A stretch of 64,000 nt of DNA, from the NCBI GenBank assembly GCA_030867875.1, contig JAOWCC010001501.1, positions 31,454,792 to 31,518,791 of the forward strand. The letters are read 5' to 3'. Below, piece by piece: positions 28,249 to 40,737 of the stretch. The stretch is from Actinernus sp. WN-2022 (Eukaryota; Cnidaria; Anthozoa; Actiniaria; Actinernidae). The position numbers were made by a program, and so were the translations under genes. The notes beneath the pieces are model-generated. The model made no database searches. It had not been told where the DNA came from and saw only the letters and a list, made by a program, of their open reading frames with translations. Within the stretch, counting starts at the first letter, position 1. Each line of letters begins with the position of its first letter.

Positions 28249-28984
28249 TTAAATACAGGCTAAATCTAGTAGATGGTAGCACACATACTACATAAAATAT
28301 AATAATGACCGCTACCTTAAAATATTTTGTTGTTGTAAATAGGTGGGTAAATATTGCATGTATCTGTGGCTTCCCCAGGGGCGTTTGTCAGATGTTTGTT
28401 GTCCGTCGGTCAGGGGTAAAAGCTCACTTTGGTTACATGCACAGTCCTGAGCTTGTGTACTAATGTGCTGTCAGATCTCACACTGGTACTGGCTTTGTTG
28501 TTCGATGCAATTGCACTTCAAGTGCCTAGGTAGCTATATAAAAGTGCCAAGATTTTGAAATGGTTTTACTGAGTTCCCATGGTTGAAAATATATTCGATA
28601 TTGTATACAAAGCTATGACAGGAGTGAAAATATGTTGCTAAGATATTATTGCAGCAGCATTTTGAGTTTTTGCGCATCTTAATTTATCCTGTTTCCTATC
28701 CCTTGAGTAATGCTGAAATAACCAAAGAGGAAATGTACCAATTTCTATATTGGAAAACAAAGCACTGAATCCTGTGGAGAACTATCACATGGTCTGAAAT
28801 GGGGCAACAAATAGGCAAGCACAAACCATGTATAACACTGTCAAAAGAAAGCTAGAACTCCATAAACTAAATGTATTCACATATCCCTGGGTGGCTCGAG
28901 TTAAGGCCACTCAGGGCCTCTTGTTATTACGAGTCAATATACTTCTTTAACTCTTTCAGACCGACTCCTGTAAATATAGGTACC

Positions 28985-30675
28985 GGTATGCTGGAAATAC
29001 GATGTTGCGATATTATTTCAAGGGATAAATGACTTCAAAGCTGTAAGAGCTATAACAGGGATCTCTCCCACTTTGGATAAAAATAGGTACCCAAAGGGTA
29101 CAGGTGTCTACTGCATTTTTGTCTTCTTAAATTTGGAAGTACAAGTTTAAAATATCCAACGATACAGTAGTTATGGTCAACAGATCATAGTAGTTGAACA
29201 CTGAAATAAGTATTTTTGAAATTGTTTAGGACCTATGTGGCGAGCTAAAAAAATCAGCCTGGGAATCTTTTGTTGTCTTGTTTACATGTATGTTGTTCTC
29301 CATGCAATTGAGGTTTACATCATGTGTGGACTACTTCGTCAAATTCGTAGAAATGAACCAGTGTTGATATGAAAAGCTAGTTTGTAGGGCTGTTTTGCGT
29401 GGCTAGCATGACGTGGTTTGCACTATACTACTTGTATTAATCGCCTGATGACAGCAAGACAATCAGATTGCAGCATTGATGTTAGAACACTATTGGTTTC
29501 TACTAAGGGACGAACTATATTTTTTTCAGTTAGTTAACGTAATTACTCCATATGCAAACAACCTGTGCAAACAAGTTTTTTTTCAATATTTCTGATTCCC
29601 CCCTCCGAAAAACAATGGTCCACCCCTAATAAGAAATAGAAAGGTATTGGGCAAAGCATTAACAAAAGTAAATTGATATACAACTCTGGCGGTATATTTT
29701 ACTCCTTTTTTTCTCTTTTTTCAAAGAAAGGCTGTTATTATTACGCATGTTCTGACAGTAAACAAAGTAAATAATTTAATTGAGGTTATTTTAGTTTTAT
29801 TAGCATTTCAACTTAACATCGTATTGACAAATCAAAAAAAATTCCACTCACGTCCAATGGACGTTAAGCCCTGAAGTATATAACAAATCAACACGATGAC
29901 AGTCTTCAAGAAGCAGGAGACACAAAAACTCATTTGTTTTAGAGATCGTTTTTCGTTTCTTCGATTTTCACGAATTTTGAGGAGCTGAAAATCGGCTCAA
30001 AAAAACCTTCCCATTCGCACTTGAAATCAAAAGCAAACACAAAATCAGCACTCAGTCGTTACAGTACCTTCTTTAATCTTTCTAACCGACTGTGAACCAC
30101 GCCATGTTTACACTGCATTTCACTCTCACCACATCCTACTCCCACCTCCAATTGCATGCTGGGTAATCAACAAAAAAAGTTACAAGGGCTCCCCCCTCTG
30201 AGACTCTTGTAGGGTTTTGCCCCTATAACCAAGAGCGGTGATTTGGACCCAAGCCGTTGCTTAAAAGTGACAAAAACACATCCTAATAGGTTTAGCAGGG
30301 GAAAAAGATCACCAACTGCAGAATTTCAAGGATTTCATTGAATAATTATTTGATGTGTATCAAAGCAGAAACACAACAGAAAAACCCAGTGCAATCCCCT
30401 CACAAAGCCAACTAACAGTAAACCAAGTACTTTTCAGCCGTCCTCAGACTTAATGTTGTCCTCTACATGTAGCTCTCTTACAGCGGCTTTTTTGTCCAAA
30501 AATAGAGCAGATGTCATTGGAAACCCTACAGAAGAAACAATACCTACCGCCAACAACAAGCTGCAGAATTCTCTCGAATGGCATTGTGGGTAAAGTTTGA
30601 GCCCTTGGCTTAAAAGGTCAGCAGTGCGTAACGAACCAGGGCTAGCCAAACTTGAACTGAGTGGGGAGGGTTGAG
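28985..30675 (-). repeat. Dispersed repeat, copy B, with an inserted segment
   Basis: Inverted relative to copy A. 28985-29075 matches the inner end of A (GCTGGAAATACGATGTTG), and 29926-30675 matches the remainder. The intervening ~850 bp (29076-29925) has no match in A and so looks like an insertion in B or a deletion in A. Confidence 0.65.
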
Positions 30676-31997
30676 TTAGCACTGTGGATTTCACCAATTA
30701 AGCTCAAACATGTTCAGGTGTCAAAGAGTTATTAAAGAGTTCTCATTTGGTTTATTTCTTCAACCAGAAACGAGCATAACATTTGGTATACACTGAAAAC
30801 ATCTGCTTAACCAGATACTAATACTAAACTTAGTTTTGGTAAAAAAAAACATGCACATACCATTCTAGGAAAGATTGTCTCTTCAACTTCCAGGTCAACT
30901 GTGTAGACGATTGCCATCTGCATTTCCTCGCCTCTTTTGGACTCTGAAGCTTCGAAATGTGTCACAAAAGGGTAATATTGAATTTGATTGTAACCATCAA
31001 ATCCTAAACTAGAGACTAGTTCACTAAATATTAAGGAAAAGTCGCTTGACTGCGCTTCACTTTCAGTAACGAAATCCACATCCGGCCATGTTGAGAGAGA
31101 ACTCGTGTTCGAGTATGACGTCACAAGCCACCACAAGCACAGAGAGGAAAAGTAACCAGGCTTCCTGTGGTGAGAAAATCTTTCGAAAATACACCCTGAA
31201 ATGTTTTTTTTTTTTGCGCAAAACAATCATTAAAATAATTTAAGGGCCATGTCCCCCTGTTGTTGTTAAATTTTGAGAAAAAAAGTCAAAAATCGTGTCA
31301 CTTGCACTGCCACGATTGTTTTGCCACCCAGTATAACCACGTGATTGCATTCCTGCAAAAGCTCCATTGATAGTTGATCTACTCCAAAACAAGACTTGAT
31401 TTGCCAAATTGGGCTCAAACCTGTATCCAATCAGAGTGCATAAATTTCTTCAGTTATGCTATTATGTGACTATGTAATGGTTATTTTAATTTATAAATTT
31501 TGAATACCCATCCATTGTACATGCGCTCGTGCGTACGTCATGATCGACCTCGAGCCAAATATTTTCCCGTCCGGTACTCCCACTTGGTCAATAAGTACAT
31601 AATATTTACTTTATTACCTGTATATATTTAAGCGAGGAAGAAGGATCGTTATTGAAGCTCTCCGACGCCAACAAAGTTATGTTTTCTTTTTCCAGTTGTG
31701 TAATGAGACGTTCTTTGGTCTAGTCAAGAAAATAAATCAAAGCCATCGGTGTTTGTGGCACGCTTGAGAGATTCCGTTACAACTAAACTATTGCATTTGC
31801 CCATAACCGAAATGAGGAAAGGACTGGGTCTTAATGTATAGTATAGTGCATCAAAGTGCATTATGGGTAGCAGTTTGGGTAGACAATCAGACTCGAAAAC
31901 AAGACAAGGAAGGAGAGACTCGGTTATAGTCATTTTTCTCAAGAAACTAGCCAACAATTAAATCTTGAATATTACTGAGACTTTCATATATATCTAG
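30676..31997. other. Unassigned DNA with one moderate reverse frame
   Basis: A 139-codon reverse-strand frame (30807-31226) contains a stretch ending in a GTATGT donor-like site and, toward its 5' end, a TGACGTCA site. I cannot assign it to a family, and it may be chance. Confidence 0.35.
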
Positions 31998-32060
31998 ACA
32001 TGCGTATTGGAAACATTCGTAAGCTTTATGAAGCTTACGAATATTTCCAATACGCATGTA
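31998..32060. repeat. 63-bp palindrome
   Basis: ACATGCGTATTGGAAA.CATTCGTAAGCTT pairs with AAGCTTACGAATATTTCCAATACGCATGT around a 4-base loop. Confidence 0.8.
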
Positions 32061-32617
32061 TAGTTATAGCTGACAATAACGGGAACTAGTTCGTTGTTCG
32101 AGGTTGATCGTATCGCAGTTGTCGTTAAAGGATTATCATGTCATCGTGCACTTTACCACATACTTGGAAATCCTGCTGATGACGATGGTCTATCTTATGC
32201 TAAGGAGACAACCGATGAATTGTTTTTAACCTTTTTTAAGCGAACAACTGCAGTATATCGTCACTTCTTCCCTCGCGACGCCATGGTGTTTACGAACGTG
32301 TCTACCTAAACCGATACCCATGGTGCAATGCGCATACCGCTGGAACCCAGTCCTTTCCTCGTTTAGGTCATGGCCAATATTAAATGAAAGAGATTCATTT
32401 ACAATCTTACCATGACAAAAATGTCCAAGTTCTGTACAAACAGTGCTATCTTGTTCCATTTGAAGTACTTGAGAATTGCAACACGCGCAGGGTTTTCCAT
32501 GGTTTCAGAAGTCGCGGTACGAAATAGACGAGGGAACTTATCTTTGTCACTGAACAACGGAGAGGAGATACTGTAGCCAACCTGGTTATATTAACATACA
32601 CGGACTGGTTACATTAA

Positions 32618-33166
32618 AGTGCCTATCACCCTTTTGCAATTTTGATAGCTTATGAACCTCCGAAACGTTTTGAGTACTTCTGTGAAGAAAGTTTTGGTTT
32701 AAAGTGAATACTTTATGTTCTACGCTTGTTTGAAATCGTGTAAATGTGACCTTTCCTGACCCATGACCGCGTAAGTAAAAGCCTGGGTCGAAACCTGGGT
32801 AGACGTCATCTTGACGTCATATAATTGATTCGGCTTTGCAATCATTTGAAGAAATACTTAACATGTTGACTAAAATGATTTTTTTTCTTTACTAAAAACT
32901 CAAAAACTGTATATTTTCTATGCATCGATGTTGTTGTGATAAAAATGCGGCATGGAGAAAAATGCATTAATGAGATGACGTCTACCCAGGTTTCGACCCA
33001 GACTTTTACTTACGCGGTCATGGGTCAGGAAAGGTCACATTTACACGATTTCAAACAAGCGTAGAACATAAAGTATTCACTTTAAACCAAAACTTTCTTC
33101 ACAGAAGTACTCAAAACTTTTCGGAGGTTCATAAGCTATCAAAATTGCAAAAGGGTGATAGCCACT
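32618..33166. mobile_element. TTAA-flanked foldback element, copy 1 (549 bp)
   Basis: It starts AGTGCCTATCACCCTTTTGC and ends with the complement (one base differs). Arms of about 230 bp are nearly identical. TTAA is at 32614-32617 and 33167-33170. Internal GACCCATGACCGCGTAAGTA repeats in both arms. A second copy is at 48025-48574. Confidence 0.88.
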
Positions 33167-33170
33167 TTAA

Positions 33171-34860
33171 CATACGGACTAGTTATAACAAGGCTTTCTA
33201 ACAGCTGCGTGTATAGATGATTATCATACCCAAGAGAGGATGAGGTAAGCGCCCCGTGATAATTATTTGAAATCTATATTAAGTTTCACAACACGTGATG
33301 TAAGTTATTTTAATCTAGTTCTGGTAGGCCACCCTCGTTAATTACCCATTGTTTATATCCCTGGGTCCTGATAGCATAGTTATAAACTACTCCTTTGCAC
33401 AAGTGCGCCACTTTACGCCAATCACATCTTAAAATAACCAAGCTGTGTCCTGTTAATCTATAAATAGATTTCAAATAATTATCATTGGAACAGACCCATG
33501 TATGGGGGATTCGTTATCTTACCTCATTCTCATTTGTCATAACATATCCTGGGCCCAGTTGTTCGAAGCCCGATTAGCACCAATTCTGGATTAAGTCTAA
33601 CCCATGGTTTTTGGTTCTCTTGGTAGAAGGTTATTTTTTCCAAATCTTGCAAGATGAGTAGAAAAGTATTTGTTATTTCTCCTCTAGGAATACGTCTTTA
33701 ACCTCAAATGTGTAGTTCACAAGTGACACATTGAACTAAAGATTGCCCTTAGAGCGGATTTCAATTGAGTGTCGGAAGTGTTTTGGTTTTGCGTTTACTA
33801 AGCTCTCCTATTGGCTGAGAAAGTTAACCAACCAATCAGAATCCAAAGTAAAACCAAACGCAAATTGATTTTGGTTTTGCTTTGGTTTGTCATTGGCTCA
33901 CAGGGAAGCCATTTATGAGTTACTTGTGATTACTCGCTCCTATGATTGGCTGGCTGTGGGTAATTTGCGTTTGGTTTTACTCGAACACTCGGACCCTGAA
34001 GTACAGCCGTCTTATTTGCTCCTGATGATCCCTGGGAACGAGCCGAGGAGACGGTTGTACTCGAGACTTATCATAATGATGATGACGATTATTTGAATCA
34101 TAACAAGAAACAGCATCCCAATGGAGAACTCGTGGTTACATGGTTAATATTTAGTTTTTAGCAAGAGTGCATTGCATTATATGGGGTTCCAGAGAATATC
34201 CATACTCCTAACAGAGGGTTTTTGATTGGACCCCTCCGTTCCAGGCCGGTGTTTGAAAATCTCCTACTCAGTCCTCGCTGTAATTTTCAAGGTTTTGGTT
34301 GTTGTTGTAGTAAAACCTTAAACTGAATCAAACTCCATTTACTCGTCATTTTCCATAGAAATCCATTGTAAGACTTCGTCTGAACGTTGCGGACGGCAAA
34401 AATAAACCCGAAATATAGCTGCAGTTCATCTGCTGACAGCAGCCGTACAGGGCACTGAAGAATCACAATGCGAGATGTCAAGGCCAGACTGGATACAGCC
34501 GATAATCTAAGATGTCAAATTTTGTAAACAAATGTCACACGACCGGCGTCGCCGTCACAATTTGTAAATCGTGTTTTCCTTCCTCCGTAAAATCAACTTG
34601 TGAGTCGAGTGTTGTGTGTCCAAAACAATTAAATGTAGTGAGGAGTGTGTGAGGAGTAAAAGCAGGCCCATATCAGCTGTAAGCTGCCATGATAACCAGC
34701 CTGCTATAACAAATATCATATTATAAGCCTATTTTTAACTCATGGCTGTTGCGTAGCAGCCCACGATAGGATGATAAGACTAGGATAAGACTTATTTTTT
34801 TAGAATAAACTAAACATTAATCATACCACATAGAAAATAGAATAATTATTTGATTTCTAC
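33171..34860. other. Unassigned DNA including a partial MITE end
   Basis: Near 33551 is one end (GGGCCCAGTTGTTCGAAGCC, then CGATTAGCACC) of the same MITE family as 3582-3701. The rest has no recognised gene. Inverted AAACCAAACGCAAA-like motifs occur at 33785-33990. Confidence 0.4.
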
Positions 34861-34998
34861 CTGGACGGAGCTCCAGTACGGCATGGCCTCTGCTACAGGC
34901 TTGGCGGCTAAGCTGCATCCGGGACCTAGGAAAACAATTTTGTAAGGAGGGGCGTCCTGAAGTTTTAGAAGGGCTCGTATCGCAGCACCGCTTTCACA
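34861..34998 (-). CDS. GABA-B-receptor-like protein, exon 2
   Basis: A 138-base phase-0 exon encoding 46 residues that continue directly from exon 1. Its core FLGPGCSLAAKPVAEAM is the family's (I/L)GPGCS...PVAE...W segment of the extracellular ligand-binding (ANF-receptor/periplasmic-binding-like) domain. The first codon is the Cys expected after the exon-1 junction. The splice signals are good: a T-rich acceptor ending CAG directly before 34998 and a GTAGAA donor after 34861. No later exon could be recognised to the left, so the receptor's remaining ligand-binding domain and seven-helix domain are either beyond repeats in this window or outside it. Confidence 0.8.
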
Positions 34999-35072
34999 CT
35001 GAAAAAGAAGAGTGTAATGATTAAAATAAACCTTTTAAATGAATAATTATCAAATAAATGTTTCATAATAGA

Positions 35073-35276
35073 GGGAATCGGCTAACTCTGTTGCCACCCA
35101 ATTCAGATCATGTGACGTAAACAGACGTTACTCTGGAGAATTGTCTCTTTGAAAATTAATTTTATTCAGATAGGCATGACTGCATTATGATTAGAATAAA
35201 AAGGGGACTTCCCCAGAATAGCATCTGTTTACGTCACATGATCTGAATTGGGCAGCAACACAGTTAACCGATTCCC
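35073..35276. repeat. 204-bp foldback in the receptor intron
   Basis: The left arm GGGAATCGGCTAACTCTGTT...ATCATGTGACGTAAACAGA pairs with the right arm TCTGTTTACGTCACATGAT...GTTAACCGATTCCC. Non-coding. Confidence 0.78.
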
Positions 35277-35364
35277 TGTATCCAGGCATATGTCTGAAAA
35301 ACTATAAATAAGGAATTAAGATGGTTTATGACAGCTGAATACAGATGTGCTCTGTAACACTTAA

Positions 35365-35811
35365 AGTACCTATAAACCCTAGCCAGAAATCATTTATTTG
35401 GGCGCAGTAAAGTGTGTTAAATCTTGTTCAACCATTTTTCGGCGATTTATGGTCGTAGTATTGCTATAAAAAGCATTACAAATCCTTGAAATGACGTCAT
35501 TTAAGGGACTTTATGGAAATGAATTGGGTCATAACATTGAATTTCTTCATTTATACAGTTATTTTTCAGGTGTCAGATATCCGATACTAACAATCTTAGA
35601 CAATGATCTTTTAAGACTTTTAGTAAGTGGAGCAGACATAAAAACAGAGCAAAAGGAACTATATATATAGGTTATCCCTTAACGTCATTGTAATTAGATG
35701 CCTTAATAAACGAAATTGGCAGACTACAATTATTATTTTTCCTATGTCGATCATTTTGTTTTCCAGTTTGACTTTTAAATCAAATATAACTGGCTAGGGC
35801 TTATAGGCACT
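35365..35811. mobile_element. TTAA-flanked element, 447 bp
   Basis: Ends AGTACCTATAAACCCTAGCC and GGCTAGGGCTTATAGGCACT are complementary with two differences. TTAA is at 35361-35364 and 35812-35815. It lies within receptor intron 1. Confidence 0.75.
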
Positions 35812-35872
35812 TTAATGAGGTATCGTGTCATTGTTTAAGTGATTCTTGTGGATGCTCTGTAACACTTATTAA

Positions 35873-36802
35873 AAGTGCATGAGCTTCTTTTTTTAATCAT
35901 TAAAATCGATTCTCCATCCAGTAAATAGTTGAAATTTTAATTATTATTTTTATTTGAGTGTGGCGTCTATGAGTTGTAGAGGTTTCTATTTCCATAATTA
36001 CTGGTTATTTCATGGTTTTCTATGGAATACGGGCGAATATTTCACGAGAAATTTGTATTATTTAGTATACAACGAGCCTTAAAGCGAGTTGTATACCAAA
36101 ATAATATGAATTTCGAGTTAAATTTTCGCCAGTATTCCATAGAAAACCATGAAATAACCATATTATCCTGTAAATAACAAATAGACAAAAAGATTTATCA
36201 CGAAAACAAAGTAACCTACCGGACTATAGACTTCAAATTTTCTTGCCGGAAAACACATATTTCGAGTGGCGACCGCGCACGTCTGCAGACTAATTATGTA
36301 TTCAAAATGGTGAATTCTTGTTGGCTGATAAAGAAATGGCGCGAAATTTCCTGAATTTTGATTGGCCTTGACCTAGCCATGAAATACCGCTCTGTATTTC
36401 ATAGAAAAACCATGAAATACCGCCCTGTATTTCATAGTAAAGCTGAGCTCTGATTGGCTGAAATATAATATTTATAGGATAATGCTAATTATGTGAGGCC
36501 AACAAAAGATCATTTCTTTCTCCTTGTGAATGAAACACTTTCTGATTTATACAAAATATTTGGTAATCACTGATATAAGGTCCAAATATTACATGGATGT
36601 TAAGAAAAATATGTATATTTCTGCCAGCACATTTTTGTATAATAAATGCGTCCTCACATGTCGTCACATAATTAGCATATCGGAATTTGAAACCTCTATA
36701 ACTCATAGACGCAGCACTCAAATTAAGAAATATTTTACAATTCAACTATTTACTTGACGGACAATCGATTTTAATGATAACAAATTTGGGCTCATATGTA
36801 CT
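35873..36802. mobile_element. TTAA-flanked foldback element, 930 bp
   Basis: Long imperfect arms: TCATTAAAATCGATT...AGTAAATAGTTGAA and GCGTCTATGAGTT.TAGAGGTTTC recur inverted at the right end. TTAA is outside (35869-35872 and 36803-36806). It includes an inner palindrome (about 36025-36150) around TATACAACGAGCCTTAAAGC. It lies within the receptor intron. Confidence 0.7.
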
Positions 36803-37283
36803 TTAATGAAGTATCGTAAATGTAAACATTAAAGTTTAAAAAAAAGGATGTTTCATTGGTTTGAATATCAAGAGCTGCTTTGGGATGTAGAATAATGAAA
36901 CGAATAAAGAGTAGAGGATATCGTACTATAGGAAAATCACATGCCTGACTCGGTAATTCCACGTTAAATTGCACGAGAAAACCGATATCGCCGGAGTCGC
37001 TTTTTCCTTGAATCGAATATTCCGATGAATTACTTGAAGATTTAGTACATTTGTTGATATTTTGCTAAGTTATAAATAGCGCGCGTAGTCTACAGTGGTG
37101 ATTCCACTCTGAATCACCATTCCGTCTCAGCCAATCAGCGTCTGATTTCGCAAATGCACCGTGCGATTCAGCTCAGTTTGGCTATGCGATTCTATATGTT
37201 GTTACCATAAAGTTATTTCAGTAAATGTTGTGATCGAGTGCTTTAGGAATATTACATGGAAACAGTTGATAACAGTGGGTTAC

Positions 37284-37526
37284 CTTGGAGTCCTCCCACT
37301 GGTACCACAGCTCATAGTCCATTAGTAGTGTAGTGTCATTATTGACGTGATGTAGAGCCATCTCCACAACAGGTTTCAATGCTAAAGAGCTCCATGCTCC
37401 ATTTGAAACATTTATACCGAAAAATGCTCCAATGTAAAGTTTCTTCTTGAAAGATGTCGTACTCGCTCCGTACGAAAACAATGCAGCAACTGCGACGAAC
37501 ATGAAAATCCAGTAAGAAACTTGCAT
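37284..37526 (-). CDS. GABA-B-receptor-like protein, exon 1 (start, signal peptide)
   Basis: 81 codons from the ATG at 37526 to a GTAACC donor. A typical signal peptide (hydrophobic WIFMFVAVAALFSYGAS) is followed by KKKLYIGAFFGINVSNG and LALKPVVEMALHHVNN, the opening of the family C receptor ligand-binding domain as in GABA-B receptors. It ends ...YELWYQWEDSK, which joins in phase 0 to the Cys of exon 2. The mature protein would sit in the plasma membrane with this domain outside. Only the first 127 residues are visible here, so the subtype is uncertain. Cnidarians have many such genes. Confidence 0.8.
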
Positions 37527-37689
37527 TATGTCGAAGAATGTTCACGTGGCTTCTGTTACTATGAAGTACTATTTCCCTTAAAAACAAAACAAATGAGAAA
37601 AACATTATGTATGCGCATTATATATGCGAGGTAAAGCATTGCTAGAGTATATTGCACAGCAAACAGTACATGTGATATCATATGCATGA

Positions 37690-37830
37690 TATTTTATTGT
37701 TTGTTCGTCACAAGTATACAGAAAAACATTATAAGCTAATGGCATTAATGACGAGGAAGCCTAAATGGGAAACCGTGAGGCTTATAAGTTCAGACTTCCT
37801 CTAACATAGAAGATTACAACATCACAGGAG
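37690..37830 (-). mobile_element. LINE 3' UTR fragment (dead-on-arrival)
   Basis: The reverse strand matches the 3' end of the LINE at 58.2-62.4 kb, including the hairpin (GAGGAAGTCTGAA...TTTAGGCTTCCTC) and the following GTCATTAATGCC...AAAATA stretch. Only the 3' end is present, as expected of a 5'-truncated insertion. Confidence 0.7.
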
Positions 37831-37986
37831 ATAGCGGTACATATAATGAATAAAGGAGTTCATTGGTGAACATTGGGAAATATTGAGGATAAATAAATAA
37901 GAAAAGATTACCTGAAAAGTGTCAAGGTTTCAATAAAAATACTTAAAAGTTGGATTTAAAGTTTTGCAGATTAGCAGATTAAAAGT

Positions 37987-38523
37987 GCGTTCATACTAGG
38001 GCCGAAACATGTTTCAAAGAAACACGTTTCCCATAAACTTGTTTGAAACTGCCGATTGTTTACATTTCCGTAATATTTATGCAGGTTGTAGTTTCTGTAT
38101 CAAACTTTGTTATTAGAGTTTAAATGGAGCTCGTTTTATCCTCTGGTTCAATCTTACTATTCAGGCTCTTCGTTGGCGAAGAACCTTGCAAACTTTAGCC
38201 AGGAGACAGCGTTTGCGATATCTTCGGCTCAAGATATTTCGTTTTCGACAAGCACAACAGCTTCTAGAGTTTGAATTTCTTCATCAGCCCATATTTGTAC
38301 AAGGTACTTAGATTCGTCATATCCCCTTGCCATATCCCCTTGCCATGATTACCTGTTCAGTCTGGCTTAGATCGAAACTACCTCGTGTAGTTTCAATCAT
38401 GCTCAGTGTAATCACGTTTCAAACGTGATTCGCGCAATGAAACATTGAGTGTGAACGCTCTCTATAGTGAAACATGTTTCGTTCATGATCAGACTAAACA
38501 TGTTTCGGTATAGTGTGAACGCA
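37987..38523. mobile_element. TIR element, possibly Harbinger-like, 537 bp
   Basis: Ends GCGTTCATACTAGGGCCGAA and TTCGGTATAGTGTGAACGC are inverted copies, and the pairing continues through AACATGTTT. The interior plus strand reads ALRWRRTLQTLARRQRLRYL (near 38165), an Arg-rich segment reminiscent of the start of cnidarian PIF/Harbinger transposases. No target duplication could be fixed, so the family call is tentative. Confidence 0.5.
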
Positions 38524-39059
38524 ACATTAGTCAGCTCTCGATATGGTATTTAATAGAAAATTGTTTGAGAGTTTAATTAGTTATACAATGATAAAGACGA
38601 AATCTAGAAGCATTTCTGGTGTTATAATTGTGAAGTTGTGTGCCGGAGGTAAATAAATCATTAAAACCAGAAGGAAGTAAATGATTGGAATAAGCTAGAG
38701 TACATAAATCGATTTCAGATATTTTCAAGATTGCTAACTTCTTAAAAATAGGTCCAGAGGAAGCATCAAATGTGTTTTCTATTGTTCACACAACTGGTTT
38801 TTTTTTTAAAGCAATGTAATCTATGGAGATTTTTTTCAAATTTTGCTATTAGCAAGGTGTTCAAGCAATAGGACACCAGGTCCCCTATACAAGCAGTAAT
38901 CCTGTACCGCTCAAGACCTGTACTCTGATTGCACCCATTATACTGTAGCTCTATTGTTTTCGTACTGCACGTTCTAAAGGTTAGGGTGTTTTGTATGGTT
39001 GAGTAAGCCAATGCTGTGGCTCGTTTCGAGCGGTACGGGATGGTCCCCTACGAGGCTTA

Positions 39060-39370
39060 ACACCACCCAACCATTAGAATAAAATAAACGCTACTTGAGC
39101 CTATGAGAGAAGAACGCTTTACGGTGCTTTTTAAAACTAGGTAGAAATGAGGCAGCTTTGATCTCATTAGGAATGGCGTTCCATAACTTTATATTCTTAT
39201 AAAAAGAGTCGCGAAAATTAGAGGTTCTAACAACCTGTTTATGCATTAACTATAACCCTGATGATGCACAGCGAGAGCGACCCGACCAGAAATATATGTA
39301 ATTAGTTAAGAAAGTCCAAACAACATTGCAATAATGCAGAGTGAAAGCAAAGATTTCTTGGGTAAAAACT
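39060..39370 (-). pseudogene. 3' end of a second LINE ORF2
   Basis: The reverse strand contains NFRDSFYKNIKLWNAIPNEI followed by ASFLPSFKKHRKAFFS and a stop, the usual F...S...LWNxLPxxI...SLxxFK end of CR1/L2-type ORF2 proteins. Upstream frames are broken. Confidence 0.6.
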
Positions 39371-39482
39371 TGATTTATAGATAATTCTAATGGGCCTTTT
39401 GCATGATTGCAATCACGAGGTTGTACCGAATGGCAAACAAAATTTGACCTTCATCAGTTATTTAAACGCACTTCAGTGTACG

Positions 39483-39560
39483 AGATCGGTAGTGTTATTA
39501 GAAAAACCTGTAAATACTATTTTCCATGCACCTCCAATCGATTGTCGATCTTTCTAAAAC
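39483..39560 (+). repeat. Dispersed repeat fragment (inverted copy at 49576-49655)
   Basis: The ~80-bp segment with CCTCCAATCGATTGTCGATC recurs inverted near 49576-49655, with several differences. Confidence 0.65.
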
Positions 39561-40444
39561 AACGTAACGTTTTGAAGTTTGTTTGCCATCCAGTATGGGA
39601 ACACGAGCGCAATCCATTGGTTATTGAAGTGATATATCAGCACTGTTTCATGTAAAAGGTCTTGTGACTTTCAAATTTTAGTTGCTATATAATTTATGTT
39701 GAGTTTCCAGGTTACATTTTGACAAGAGAGGATGAGGTAAGAGAACTATCCCATGCCCCATGATAATTATTTATCACTGGAACAGACCCGCCATGTATGG
39801 GTGATTCATTCTCTTACATCAATCTCTCTTAATTTTTATCAATGATGACTCCTAAAAAGGTGTGAGACATTTGTTTAATTTGTACACCGTCTATAATCAA
39901 ATGTCCGATCAAATGGTTTGGCCTCTGTTGTGTTTCAAATACCATGAAGTTTGACGTTTTTATGTTAAGCGACAAACTGTTTGCTTTATTTTAGTTATTT
40001 CAATGATAACTACATTAAGCGAATAAATGGGATATTTAAGAGATAAAAATATGTTCGTATAGTCTGCAAATAATGTAAATTTAAAAAAATTGGAAACACT
40101 TGATAAATCGTTTATATACAAAAGAAAATAGACAAAGTGGTCCAAGGATCGAACAGGAGGACGCCACAGACAATATTTTGACGAAAAGAGCTGGTATCGT
40201 TAAACTGTTTTCTGTTTGAGAAATAGCTTTTTACCCAGTTGAGAGCGATTCAGCGTATACAATGGCCGGATAGAGCTTATCAAATAAGATATGATGAACT
40301 TTGTCGAGTGCAAAGAAAATTCCAGCAGTAAATTATTTTTGGTATATAGCAGTTGACACATTGTCGAGTAATCGACGTAGTGCTAGTGACGTCGAGTGAT
40401 GTTTTCTAAAACCGTTTTGGTGTTCATATAAAATATATTTTTAA

Positions 40445-40591
40445 TATATAATTATCGATGAAATACCAGTGTATATTTCTTACTAAAAAGTGATATCTTC
40501 TCACATGAAGATATTAATGATGTGACTGGCTTTCAAAAATTTAGCCTTTTTAAGAAGAAATTGAAACTGGTATTTCATCGATAATTATATA
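40445..40591. mobile_element. TTAA-flanked 147-bp foldback
   Basis: TATATAATTATCGATGAAAT at the left pairs with ATTTCATCGATAATTATATA at the right. TTAA is at 40441-40444 and 40592-40595. Confidence 0.8.
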
Positions 40592-40605
40592 TTAAACAGA
40601 ACATT

Positions 40606-40737
40606 ACATGGCCGCTTGAAGATGCGAATTTGATCTTCTCGTGTTGATAATATATCTTACTCGTTCGCTGCGCTCACTCGTAAGATATTTCATCAACACT
40701 CGAAGATAAAATCCGTATCTCCGCGTGGCCATGTAAT
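40606..40737. repeat. 132-bp palindromic element
   Basis: TTACATGGCC...CTTCTCGTGTTGA...ATCTTACTCG pairs with CGTAAGATATTTCATCAACA...GGCCATGTAA. It lies directly beside the preceding foldback. Confidence 0.72.

Noticed and set aside
30807..31226. 139-codon reverse frame ending near a donor-like GTATGT
   Set aside because: No family recognised and no acceptor or start that clearly fits; kept only as unassigned DNA.
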